Shown here: positions 1 to 9,425 of the stretch, one piece after another
Layout of the letters: each line of letters begins with the position of its first letter
Position numbering within the stretch: the first letter of the stretch is position 1
NCBI GenBank assembly: GCA_016800925.1
Contig: JABCPU010000739.1
Coordinates: 1-28,061, forward strand
Length of the DNA stretch: 28,061 nt
Direction: 5' to 3'
Origin: Suillus spraguei
Lineage: Eukaryota; Basidiomycota; Agaricomycetes; Boletales; Suillaceae
Made by a program: the position numbers and the translations under genes
The notes under the pieces: model-generated
Databases searched by the model: none
What the model was told of the DNA's origin: nothing
The model's input: the letters and a program-made list of their open reading frames with translations, nothing else

Positions 1-144
1 TTGTGGATGATCACCCCAGGAATGATGGGACAGATGAACAATGGTCTCGGTGGCCTCGGAGGACTGCCTGGCATGGGAGGTAGCATGCCAAACCTTGCGG
101 ATATGTTTAAGATGATGGGTATGGGCGGCAACGCTGGACGATGA
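1..144 (+). CDS. SRP54: SRP54, signal recognition particle 54 kDa subunit, C-terminal end (5' partial)
   Basis: Only the last 47 codons are in the window, ending with TGA at 142-144. The tail is rich in Met and Gly (MMGQMNNGLGG, PNLADMFKMMGMGG), typical of the extreme C-terminus of the SRP54 M domain. That domain binds SRP RNA and signal peptides in the cytosolic particle that targets ribosomes to the ER. The first bases end in a possible splice acceptor (ccccag at 14-19), so the first six codons could instead be the end of an intron; the frame is open either way. The gene faces the next one tail to tail. Confidence 0.8.
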   Translation: MWMITPGMMGQMNNGLGGLGGLPGMGGSMPNLADMFKMMGMGGNAGR

Positions 145-337
145 ATTCCCAAATAAAGTTCAGGTTTCTGAGAACCATGTATGAAATACACGTCACTTGT
201 GAATCTTCGCTAATACAGTTTTACTAATGCAGACAACCGGCTGGCATGGATCATCAGGACGGTTATTAATACAGTGCTGGTCTATTCTATATCAATCAAG
301 GGTCGTGCCTTTGGCAGTGCAGGTCACTTGATGGGTC

Positions 338-1187
338 CTACGAGGTCTTGTTCCTTGCCTGCTGCTTACTCCACTCCTTCTTGCGGACGGAAGCCGCGTT
401 TTTGTTCCCGAATATGAATGTGGAGGTGCGCTTGTCAGCTCCAGTCTTCTTCGAGATCACAGATGGCCCCGCAAAAAGAAGCTGGAGACCCCAGATTGTG
501 TGCGCATACTTGACTAAATTAAAATCATTGAAAACACGTACCACCCATAGTCCGAATAACCCGACAAAAAGTGACCCTAGAAAAACGAAGTTGCCAAGAG
601 AGTCGACACCACTTTTATTGTAAGAAAGGAATGCCAAAAGAACTGAGGCAGAAGTGACAGGCACCAGGAGCGGATGGGAGTTCACATGCTCATCAGGTTG
701 GAAACCAATAGATGAAGTATTTGGAATCTGCGAGTGCCAATTGGTGAAATTTGAAGCATGTGATCTCTTGCGAAACTCACTGTTACTACCAGGGTAAGTG
801 CGACTGTGCCCATCACAATGCCTAGTTGTTCCGCGAGGAAGGATTCAAGGGTGAAAGTACACTTCGTCCTCCTGACGGTTCCGTCATGAAGAGGAGAAAC
901 CTTGGGAACAGTGTCAAGGTTGTAGAGAACACAATAAAGCTACAATGTAAATGAAGGTTTCAATACAATAGTCTCGAAGAGGTGACAGGTTGGCATTACA
1001 AGGCCGCTGACATCCAAGCCCAAAGACCTATTGCCCCGTCTTGGCGGCTAGTAAATGTTTCATCAACTGAGTCTACATTAGTAGTTCCATCGTCCGAGTA
1101 CGCTGGTATACGTTTTCTACTAGAAAATTCTTCGAGTTCAATGTCGTTGGACATCGACGTGGACAATTTGAGGAAGCTTGAAGTCAT
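338..1187 (-). CDS. small multi-span membrane protein of unknown function, 4 exons, with one apparent frame break
   Basis: Proposed exons on the minus strand are 1187-1000, 939-781, 727-542 and 481-338. Introns are 940-999, 728-780 (GTGAGT donor) and 482-541 (GTACGT donor, length a multiple of three). The product would be about 225 aa. It has an acidic, Ser/Asp-rich N-terminal tail, then about four hydrophobic segments (GLWAWMSAAF..., LGIVMGTVALTLVV, LLVPVTSASVLLAFLSY, LGNFVFLGSLFVGLFGLWV), then a basic C-terminal tail with SKKTGADKRTSTFIFGNK. That tail looks conserved, but I cannot name the family. One base appears to be missing at about 846, where frames ending in SPL and starting with ESFLAEQ meet. 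The first donor is uncertain: an alternative at 1006-1011 would shorten exon 1 by four codons. The exon structure is inference; the C-terminal exons are the firmest part. Confidence 0.55.
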
Positions 1188-1521
1188 GTGTTACGTAAGG
1201 TTCAATTTAAATCATTGAACTTAATTTGACCATTGCAACCGAACCAGCTGGCAGCCACGAGAACCTGATCACAGATGCGGCGTGTGCAGGCGATTCTAAG
1301 CCTCCTTTCTATGGAAAGCCGGAGCACCGTGCTCGTTTTGCCAGCGACTTTGGTCACATGCAGTTGAGGGACCCCAAACACTGCGTGCAAATAATACTTT
1401 GATATAAGCATGTCCAAACAAAACGTGAATCTACAAGCCCCAGCAAGAAATCTACAAGTCCCAAGATTAATCTGTCTCCGTCTCTGCTTCGTCAATTTCC
1501 AACTTTTCGTAAATTTTCAAC
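1188..1521. other. intergenic gap with a diverged repeat copy
   Basis: This gap lies between the 5' end of the membrane protein gene and the 3' end of the alpha-kinase gene. I see no convincing gene. The open frame on the minus strand over most of it has no recognisable domain and overlaps a short dispersed repeat (about 1310-1360) found again near 7061-7111, so I regard it as chance coding potential over repeat DNA. Confidence 0.5.
1310..1360 (-). repeat. dispersed repeat, copy 1 (inverted relative to copy 2 at 7061-7111)
   Basis: Read on the minus strand, 1310-1344 matches about 35 bases of 7077-7111 with few differences. The shared core is the GAGCACGGTGCTC palindrome followed by GGCTTTCCATA. 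Weaker similarity continues to 1360 (CATGTGACC against CACGTGAGC). No terminal inverted repeats or target duplication were identified, so the element type is unknown. Confidence 0.6.
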
Positions 1522-3948
1522 TTAAAAGCCACTCCATTTACAAAACTTGTTGCAATTGTGCTCCTTCTCGAATGTGCTAACTGCACGTTCGATGTTGCCA
1601 TCCCCGAAGATATCATCCTTCCCTTTGTTGACCAGGCTATAGTCCCCAGTTGAGTTACGAGTAATATTTTAAAATGAAATCACGTACGGATGTGTAAGAA
1701 CTTGAGGGTCAGACAAAATCTCCAATCCACCTTGGTAATCGGAAATGAAAGCGAGACCGCCGGTTTTGGCAAACTGTATGTGTTGCGTGCAAGCTAGAAA
1801 TTCGGCGATTTCATAGCCAACCTCGTATGGATCAAGCATAGGGTTGCAATCCATATTATGGATATATTTGATGAAATCATCGGTGATCAACTCTTCGACG
1901 AGGTACCCAGCCCGAGGCATGGTCAGTGACTTTGATTTGTGGCCAGGTTGTGTGTGATCGTGTGACAATGCGAGACCGGCCTCGACAAAACGCAAGCGAG
2001 GGATGTGAAAGGGCGGAGTGTCGGATGAATTAGCAACACAATGGTCTATGTATTCATATGCAAATGTGAGCAATGAGCGTGCCCAGTACAAGACATTGGC
2101 TTCTCTGAACAGCTTTGGAAGCTCGTCACTTATCGTATAGCGTCCAATCGAAAAATTGATCGGGTTTGTGCTGCTGCCTGGAGGGTACTTCTTGTAAAAT
2201 GGTCGCTTGACAGCGACCTTCTGGCGTGGGCGTGAACCTAAAGGAATTTCGGGGGCTGATAAAAGCGTCAAGAACCCAGGATGGGCCGTCTTGAAGCCTC
2301 CAACGCCAAGCATGTCGTCCGTCGAGGTCTGAACTGTAAGTCGGCCGCTGTGGCTCAATTCGGTGTCCGTGCGGAAGGCAGCATGAAGCTTTGGGTCGTC
2401 TAAAATGACTGATAGCGGGCGTGTTGGGATGGGGAAGAATTCAATATTCTCGTGCTGTATAGTGAGCACTAGGAGGTGTGATGTCAGAGAAGGACTAAGA
2501 GTAATAGCACGTACTTACTTTGTCGGACATCTATGTCTGTAGTCCCACCAGACTGCAAAACTTCCCGCAGCTGTTCTCGATCTGGAGAACGGAAACCAAC
2601 ATTGGCAGATGCCATTTTCTTGAGGGGAGGCGAGGATGGGACACTCGCAATCTCACGCTGAAACGGCCGCTTGACTGGCGCTTTGGACAGTGCCGCTTCA
2701 GATGGTGCTTCGACTGATGAGATAGTCAACGAATCAGCCTGAGTGCCAGCCACAGCCAGCGCGCTTGAATGGATGCTCCTTGTCGCAGAAGGTAGAAAGA
2801 GCGGCTCAGAAGCCACAGCCAGCGCGCTTGATTGGACGCTTGAATGGATGCTCCTTGTCGCAGAAGGTAGAAAGAGTGGCTCAGACTGTGAACCCATGCT
2901 GAATCGTTCCTAAGGGTATAGATTTTTTGGTAAGTATGTACCGGCATCGTATAATTGAAAAATACAAACCTCTTCAGCTTTTTCAAGCCACGTTTCGTAG
3001 TCCTCCCATTGAGCCGTGGGCACAACGACATACAATAAAAAAAATTTCGACTTGAATGTCATAGCGCGCAAGCCTTTGCGAGTTGCCTGCGTGCATTGGG
3101 AGTAAAAATAAGGCTGACGTGGCGGATGGGTTGATAAATCAACCATCCACCATCTCGAATGACGAATTGGTCCTGGCGCCATGGAAAGCCTGTCGCAAAA
3201 GCTTGGATCTTCGGCAAGATGGTATCCAGCGAAAGTGTGATGAGTCCGGGTGCGTCAATGCGTGCATCAACGTCTTTTCGGCCCTCACATATGTTCTGAA
3301 ATTCAGAATTCAGAGTTGTCAGTATGCGATAGATGTAGCAGAATCCATCTACGTACTCCAAAAGGTATACCACGAGCGCCCTTCCTTCTATTTCCACCTT
3401 CCCGAACAGCGGTAATTTCCAAGCTAATAGTCTCCGCTGGGGGTACAGCATATGCTTGCTTAGCCCAGCGTTCTCGTTCGGCACCGTATTGTGCATGGTT
3501 TACTGAGTAGCCAGGCTGAGCCCAGCTAGAAGGGACAGCTATATCTGGCCCAGCACTAGTAGCCACTACACGTGGTGGCGGCTGCTGAGCTACCGCTGAG
3601 AGATCACATCAGTAAATGTAAAATGGACGCGAGTATGAAATCAATCAAACCTGGTCTCCATGCAGCATTGATATTTTGCCGGATAACTTGAGCATTGCCT
3701 TGAGGGTTCGGACGCTGAGGGTTCGGACGTTGAGCAGTGGGCCTCATTGATGTTGCTGCTTTGCCTTGATAGTGCCGGTGACAAGTTGCGCAAACAAAGC
3801 GCCCGCGCTGGCCAATGACGATTGTCGCAATGTAGAAACATGGATCTCCCTTCAAAATCTTTGCAGCACAGGCAGAACGTTCACAAATGAGATCTTCTTT
3901 GGCAAACGCATCTTCAGTGAACTGTGACGCAAGTTCGTAGGAGGCCAT
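1522..3948 (-). CDS. atypical alpha-kinase with N-terminal Cys-rich finger, 6 exons, one apparent frame break
   Basis: Exons are 3948-3651, 3595-3357, 3295-2970, 2909-2519, 2468-1688 and 1636-1522. All junctions agree in phase apart from one missing base at about 3149-3151, giving about 716 aa. Residues 20-60 form a Cys/His-rich putative zinc site (CERSACAAKILKGDPCFY ... CATCHRHY). The middle (about 180-290) carries NICEGRKDVDARID and PYFYSQC, conserved in Agaricomycete relatives as I recall them. The kinase domain (about 430-716) shows GGFKTAH, the VAVK ATP-site lysine, the GYLVEELI hinge, the metal-binding FISDYQGG, and the C-terminal zinc motif FGDGN...H-x-CNKFC. Alpha-kinases phosphorylate Ser/Thr; the target here is unknown. 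Exon 4 holds an in-frame tandem duplication in a low-complexity linker. The ATG at 2895-2897 is internal, not a start. Confidence 0.82.
2764..2885 (-). repeat. in-frame tandem duplication in the alpha-kinase linker
   Basis: The 47-base segments 2764-2810 and 2839-2885 differ at one base and are offset by 75 bases (25 codons). They encode SEPLFLPSATRSIHSS twice, followed by SALAVA. The repeat keeps the frame, so it is tolerated in what appears to be a disordered linker between the N-terminal region and the kinase domain. Confidence 0.85.
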
Positions 3949-4100
3949 GAATGTTGAAGGTGTGAGACGAGGACAGACACGATGAAGGTGCGAGAAACAA
4001 TATATTTCAATGCAGGATTAAATACGGTCAGTCGCTCAGAACGAGCGTCAGAGCCTCTGTGGCCATACTACCTAGTTAGCAAAATGAGAGCACATCTACC

Positions 4101-4220
4101 GGACCGTCAGTAACTCAGAATGAGCATCCAGATGGTGAACGGACCGTCAGTAACTCAGAATGAGCATCCAGATGGTGAACGGACCGTCAGTAACTCAGAA
4201 TGAGCATTCAGATGGTGAAC
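4101..4220. repeat. minisatellite, three 40-bp units
   Basis: Units 4101-4140 and 4141-4180 are identical; 4181-4220 differs by one base (catt for catc). Each begins ggaccgtcag and ends gatggtgaac. A diverged relative (gtcagtcgctcagaacgagc) lies just upstream at about 4027. Right behind it, 4231-4294 holds two copies of a related gaatgagtgagactaagc unit. Confidence 0.95.
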
Positions 4221-4380
4221 AAGTTACTCGGAATGAGTGAGACTAAGCTAGAGCACCAACAGAATGAGTGAGTGAGACTAAGCTAGAGCGCCAAGTGAGA
4301 ACACGTACTGGAGCCTCTGAGCATGTGGTGAAGCCGGAGTGGTGAAGCCCGAGGTTGTTTGCGGCATCAATGGGGCGATT

Positions 4381-4452
4381 TGCATGGGAGGATTGAAAGA
4401 GGGAGGATTGAAAGAGGGAGGATGATGAATTGAAAGAGGGAGGATGAAAGAG
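4381..4452. repeat. short tandem repeat of a gaaagagggaggatt unit
   Basis: Purine-rich units of about 15 bases (gaaagagggaggatt) are repeated four times with small differences. The strong purine/pyrimidine strand bias could allow unusual DNA structure. Confidence 0.85.
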
Positions 4453-4575
4453 CGCCATAAACCTCTGTGATTTGATGAACGAAAGAGGCGAGGCATGTAA
4501 GTGGTGTGAGGTTTGCGGCATGAAAGAGGCGATCTGCAGTTTGCGGCATGCACCAGCACAGCTTGCACAATATGA

Positions 4576-4730
4576 AAGGGGCGATCTAACACCAATGAAA
4601 GGCATGGAAGTGCGGCATGAAAGAGGCGATGCGCAATGCGCATGTAATCCGGCGATCTAACACCAATGAAAGGCACATGGAAGTGCGGCATGAAAGAGGC
4701 GATGCGCAGTGCGCAATGCGCATGTGATCC
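4576..4730. repeat. direct repeat, two copies of about 75 bp
   Basis: 4576-4649 and 4651-4730 share ggcgatctaacaccaatg, then tggaagtgcggcatgaaaga, then gcgcatgtaatcc/gtgatcc, with small insertions in the second copy. Fragments of the same unit (gcggcatgaaagaggcgat) also occur at about 4514-4533, so this is an array of partly degraded units. Confidence 0.85.
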
Positions 4731-4737
4731 GAGGAGT

Positions 4738-4890
4738 CGGCGAGGACCTTAACTGCACAACTTGAAGTCAGAACAAGGTAAGTCTTTTACAGTACCTATG
4801 GACATACCTTGCAAGTTGAGTGATATCCGAGGACCTTAACCAGTGCGCAAGTCAGAACTTCATCAGAAGTTCAGAACAAGGTAAGTCGGA
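4738..4890. repeat. imperfect direct repeat ending in caaggtaagtc
   Basis: cgaggaccttaac ... gaacaaggtaagtc occurs at 4742-4785 and again, expanded by about 15 bases, at 4827-4889. Both copies end in a perfect-looking 5' splice site (AAG|GTAAGTC), so a 5' UTR intron of the downstream gene is possible, though nothing proves it. Confidence 0.7.
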
Positions 4891-4968
4891 GGCTTTACTG
4901 TGACTTTACGGAGATAATAAATATAACAGCATCGTAAAGTGGGACCATACCGTCCTGCACCCCTTATC

Positions 4969-6905
4969 ATGCCCAACCAGCATAAACCAACACGTAAGTG
5001 TGGCGCATTCGCTTCAATACCACTCCCTGACTTTGATCTTCATCCTAGCCCCCTTAGATGAACTCGCGCCTCATATACTACGCTATTGGAAGACACGGCT
5101 CAACGACAAAGAAATCGTCCAGGCCTTACAAAAACATTTCAATACAGAACGCTACGGTATCGGGTACGTATACGATATTTATGATTAGCTGACTTAATTG
5201 CTCATAACTATCCTAGACTCACAAAGTTTCGTCAAATCCGTGTGGACATGGGCCTTGAACGGTCTCGCCGGCAGGGTCACACTATAGAAACAATCCACGA
5301 AGCTGTGACGGATCTTCGCAAGATGTACCCTCACGCCGGAACACGAGAGATGATCAGTCTGCTCTTTCACGAAAAGAGTATGAGTGTATCTAGGTAATTT
5401 TGTCAAGTTGATCTGTTTGTCAAAGACTGACATCGCAACCGTGACTATAATAGATCAGTCATGATGTCTTACTTCGCTGCCTATGAACCAGAACTCGTGC
5501 GACAACGTAAGGCCAGAAAATTGAAACGAAAGCGCTTCTGGGCAGCTGGCGTTAACGATCTCTTTGCCGTTGACCAGCACGACAAATGGCTCAGATTTGG
5601 GCTCGGTCTTCACACTGGAATCGAGCCGTTTTCAGGGCGGATAATGTGGATCCGAGTTTGGCATTCTAACAGAAACCCACAGTTAATCCTCAACTACTAT
5701 CTCGACACAATCGCAGAACTTGGCCGTGAGTGATATGCCATTTGTAAATACTTCACTGACGCAAGTGCTAGATATGCCGCTGATCACTCAATCCGATTTA
5801 GGGTCCGAAAATTATGGCATTGCGAACGCGCAGACGCTTCTTCGCCAGCGCTATGACCCAACCCTGCAAGGAACTCTGCAACATCGTTGGATGCGCACGA
5901 AGAAAAACGTAATGCCGGAAATCACTTGGTCACAACTCCGGCGTAGGTTCACACCTGGCTTCGAGAATTTGCTGGACGAAGGTGTCATTGAGGGTTGGTA
6001 CGACTCAGCGGATACTCTCCAAATGTACGTAGCGCTTGTCTTATGGTCCTATGCCCTTATATGTCTTGTTGTCTTCTAGGATGATTTTTCGTTGGGTTTT
6101 TATACCCTGGCTGCAGCAGGAGCTTGACGCTTATAGAGACCGAGTGAACAATTCCGCCAAGAGGCGTGACCGCAACAAGGTATCTACTTATTTCTGTCTC
6201 ATTAAAATGTGTGCTTACAATCCCCCTAGGTACTCCCACACGGTGTCCCAACTCTTATCTACCATTCTCCCGAAGATTTCGGAGCATTGGATTTCAAGGT
6301 ATTCATTTGCACAAGTGACCGCACACAAAGGCTTACTTGACTATGCCAACTAGGTTTCTATAGATCGCGAGGGCATCGACTACGTTCGCAATGTCTATAT
6401 CGATGCTTCCAACCCGGTATTCGACCTTGTCCCACCTATGCTTGGCAACTTTATCGAGCATTGTTATGATGCAATGGGGCGCCCTGCAGTGACTCGGTCA
6501 TCAGTTTGGACTGTATATAGGAATGTGCTGTCTGCTGTACAGCTTGCAGAGAACCCACATCCCAACTTACTACTGACTCGGACGGAAAATGAAGGTGCCG
6601 CCACCGGTGCATTGACATTGATCAGTGGCCATGCCGATTTACCTTTCAACGAGGAACCGGATGACATGTATTACATGGGTGGCGTGCGTGGAGGATTGGG
6701 CCTAGGTACGACGCAAATCTCCTTTAATCAATTATATACTGACGAGGCCAAAGGTGATTCTCACGTCCACAACTTAAACGCTCTAGCCGAGCTGGATGAA
6801 CCTGATGTTCCATTGGATGGCAGTTCTGCGGGTGTTGGACCCTTAATTGTTTGGCAATTTTCGAGTGATGAGTCAGAGAATGATGGCGCAGTGGATGAAT
6901 GGTGA
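4969..6905 (+). CDS. integrase-core (DDE-type) domain protein, 8 exons, 520 aa, apparently intact
   Basis: Exons are 4969-4993, 5049-5163, 5217-5393, 5454-5725, 5772-6024, 6080-6179, 6230-6298 and 6354-6905. Every junction is in phase with GT..AG introns of 46-60 bases. Residues 1-105 are a helical, putative DNA-binding region (TIHEAVTDLRKMYPHAGTRE). The integrase core follows, with the first Asp in GVNDLFAVDQHDKW (about D146) and the second in ITQSDLGSENYG (about D205). Conserved blocks HRWMRTKKNVMPEITWSQ, FRWVFIPWLQQELDAYRD and VPPMLGNFIEHCYDAMG follow. The tail is acidic and Gly-rich. This matches a multicopy Agaricomycete integrase family whose activity is, as far as I know, unproven. No LTRs, gag or RT lie nearby. 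The start ATG is the only one giving a correct 25-base first exon; the third acidic catalytic residue was not assigned. Confidence 0.85.
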
Positions 6906-7112
6906 TATTCGAATTGTGTTAGTGTACTTCGTGACTGGACCGTCGTTTTTCGAGGTTGAAATTATACTTCGTAGTCACTTGTTTTACTAGGTGCAAATAC
7001 TGGGTTGGCTCCAAGGCGTGTCTGGAGTCCCGTCGAAACTTTTTGCCTAATAAGGCAATGCACGTGAGCACGGTGCTCTGGCAAATGAGCACGGTGCTCT
7101 GGCTTTCCATAC
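6906..7112. other. intergenic gap between integrase gene and phosphatase 1
   Basis: The gap holds a tandem duplication of tgagcacggtgctctggc at about 7065-7102 and a copy of the dispersed repeat. It abuts the first recognisable codons of the phosphatase gene, whose normal start and signal peptide would be expected here. Confidence 0.6.
7061..7111 (+). repeat. dispersed repeat, copy 2, with internal duplication
   Basis: The sequence contains GAGCACGGTGCTCTGGC twice and ends GGCTTTCCATA, like the inverted copy at 1310-1360. It runs directly into the 5' end of the phosphatase 1 reading frame. Confidence 0.6.
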
Positions 7113-8696
7113 CTTTCTTCCACTGCGCCTTATGTTCAGGATTACTTCAACGTCACTCACAATGTCCTGAACCATTTTGGCAGTATTTCTCCGTATCACC
7201 GTGCTCGTCATCACGATGCTTCAGAAATCAATTCAGAACTCCCTATCGACTGCACTGTTGACCAAGTAATGCTTGTGAGTTGGAATTCTGCAGTGGACTT
7301 TGTACATACATATTAGGCTAATCACGAGGTAGATGCACCGTCATGGGTCTCGTGGTCCCATTGGCGAGCACAGATATATCGAGCGGTTAATTCAGACACT
7401 TCATAACGCAACGAATGTCATCCAGAAAGCAGAACTGCCTCACGAACTCGAGTTTCTGAGAACAGGGTATAATTCCAGCCTAACGCCGCATAATTTGACC
7501 ATACTTGGGCGCAAGGAACTATTTGACCATGGGGTTGAGTGAGTTAAGTTCAATTTCATGCGGAAGCTAATCGTAATAACTCGCAAGGTTCGCATTGAAT
7601 TACCCACACCTGACAACCAATGTCATCCTTTCTAGCGATTCAGGTCGAGTGGTCGAGTCTGCACGTTGGTTCGCGCTGGGTTTTTTCGGACTTGATCCAG
7701 ATGTTCGCATTGTGACTGTCAATAACACAGATGATCCAGTTTCTTGGATCACTCCTGCACCAGGACCGGCTTGTCCTAAGTTTAATTACAGTTTTGGAAG
7801 GCAGGCGACGTTGACGTGGAGCAAACACTACCTGCCTGTAATTACTGATCGCCTAAACACCCTTCTACCTGGAGTCGGGTTCACTGAAGACGATGTTCAT
7901 GGGGCTTTGTTTGCTTGTGCCTACGACTTGGCTTCCCACGGTGCCTCCCCATGGTGTGGCGTTTTTCTGCCCGAAGAATTGGCTAATTTCGAGTAAGACC
8001 GTTTGATTAAGCGTGCATGGCTTTCTGATGACGAATATTATGGAGGTACGAGAGGGACCTCCTGATGGACGCTTCGTGTGCATATGCGTTACCAGATAAT
8101 ATGGCCCCTCTCGTGGGGACGGTGTTTGTGAATAAGCTGATTGAGCGGTATGCACGTATTCCATATTTCACAACTAAATGATTTCACATTATCCACAGCT
8201 TTACAGATTCTAAGGGAGACAGCCGCCCATTGTATCTTGAATTCGGGCACGATGTCACAATTTTACTTGCTCTATCTGCTTTAGGTCTAGCAAAGTAAGC
8301 TCCACACTCATCCGTGGCGACTTTTTTACAATGTCAATTTCTCAGGGATAACCCGCCCCTGTCCCCCGACGAGCTACGCCCTGGGCGGAAGTTTCGGACA
8401 TCTGAACTTACACCTTTCGCCGCTAGTATGGTTTGGGAAAAATTCACATGCACAAGCTCGTCAGTGTTACGCTATTTCAATGAGTCCGTGGTTGGAGTTC
8501 TTATATTTCTTCCAGATACGATGGACCTCAAATTCGCCTTATCTTAAACGATGCTACTATCCCCTTGACTATTTGTGGCCAAGGCATGGATCCTACACTT
8601 GGGTCATGCTCTCTTGATACATTCGTCAGTGCGAACCATTACAGCACAGACATTCGGTTCCGGGATAAGACCTGGAATGCAACTTGTGGGGTGTGA
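7113..8696 (+). CDS. histidine acid phosphatase, phytase-like (copy 1), 5' end unresolved
   Basis: Exons are about 7113-7274, 7333-7538, 7588-7992, 8046-8147, 8199-8294, 8346-8459 and 8516-8696, all in phase, stop TGA 8694-8696. The exons recognised encode about 420 aa. The catalytic RHGSRGP motif opens exon 2 (MHRHGSRGP) and the proton-donor His-Asp is in LEFGHDVTI, the two hallmarks of branch-2 histidine phosphatases. Such enzymes release phosphate from phosphomonoesters, often phytate, outside the cell. N-glycosylation sequons (NVT, NNT, NYS) fit secretion. The first exon has no ATG in frame before the RHG motif except just ahead of the intron, and a stop precedes it. ATG at 7085 opens a signal-like frame (MSTVLWLSIPFFHC) but out of phase. 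The gene may be 5'-truncated by the repeat or have an unseen first exon. Confidence 0.75.
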
Positions 8697-8981
8697 ATCG
8701 ACCAGCGCAATATAATGTTTTTTCGCCATTGCACTAGATATTCCTGTCCTGCAGAGGCCACTATTTAAATTCGGCAGATGACAGTCTGAGGCCATTGCGA
8801 TTTGTTCGAAAATGCTCGGATTTTTGGACTACATCACTTTGAAGTTACCACCAAAGTTTAAACTTCAATGTTACACACTGCCATCTATAATTAATGGGTG
8901 TTACTACTATGCAGAGGCAATATCACTTGACGCAGCCTCTGATATCTATTATATCAACTTAACACAGTTGTAGCAACGTAA
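8697..8981. other. gap downstream of phosphatase 1, nothing recognised
   Basis: A/T-rich sequence with stops in all frames that I checked. It presumably holds the phosphatase 1 polyadenylation signal and the broken left edge of the retroelement remnant. Confidence 0.5.
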
Positions 8982-9254
8982 TTTTGGCGGTTAACGAAAG
9001 TCCCCAGTCCCATTTGCCAGCAATGTCATAGCCGAGAAGAAACAGTACATCACTTCTTACTTGCTTGCCCAACGTACACCAGACAACGTCTATCCCTCCA
9101 GAACGAGATAGGCCCCCAAGCTAGCCACCTCAAGAACTTGCTGAACAACCAGAAATGCGTCAAGCCCCTACTACGCTACATAGCGAGCACGCACCGACTG
9201 GAACAAATCTTTGGAGATGTTACACCCCCTGCAGACGACAAAGAAGAAGAATGA
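8982..9254 (+). pseudogene. 3' end of a non-LTR retrotransposon RT/RNase H ORF (remnant)
   Basis: One frame is open from 8982 to TGA at 9252-9254, with no start. It encodes a zinc-knuckle-like stretch SPICQQCHSREETVHHFLL, then ACPTYTRQRLSLQNEIG, then LLRYIASTHRLEQIFGDV. This is the pattern of the C-terminal region behind the RNase H domain in Agaricomycete non-LTR elements: CxxC...EETVxHxLLxCPxY, and a final RYIxxTxRLxxxFGDV. The rest of the ORF is absent to the left, as expected for a 5'-truncated insertion. It sits between the two phosphatase genes. Confidence 0.75.
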
Positions 9255-9425
9255 GCCCATAAACCCCTATCGCCTTTAGCTGGCCTTACCAGTCCTCGTT
9301 TCACACCTGGAACAATGATCGCGCATCACAAAAATATTCTTGATAATTAATACATACGAACAAGTACATACCTGTAGGTTTTGTCTACCATAGGGCATAG
9401 CCCCAACGGACAATAAACACTGATT

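Larger units (their letters stand above)
3949..4968. other. repeat-rich divergent intergenic region, no gene seen
   Basis: This kilobase separates the head of the alpha-kinase gene (-) from the head of the integrase-core gene (+), so it must hold both promoters. Most of it is short tandem or near-tandem repeats, given as separate entries. Open frames here are made of repeat units and have no homology I recognise. The last 60 bases before the integrase ATG are A/T-rich (aataaatataac at about 4916) and could hold its core promoter, but no clear TATA box stands out. Confidence 0.6.

Noticed and set aside
3083..3510. Plus-strand open frames opposite the alpha-kinase exons
   Set aside because: The minus strand carries the conserved kinase-family sequence and matching splice sites; these are antisense shadows.
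4101..4220. Possible CRISPR-like array
   Set aside because: The 40-bp units are directly adjacent with no unique spacers, and the genome is eukaryotic.
4243..4691. Several open frames on both strands in the minisatellite zone
   Set aside because: They are made of repeat units with no domain, no splice-supported extension and no codon pattern of a gene.
7085..7261. Frame starting MSTVLWLSIPFFHC as the true start of phosphatase 1
   Set aside because: It resembles a signal peptide but is out of phase with the phosphatase frame, ends at a TGA, and no clean intron joins the two.
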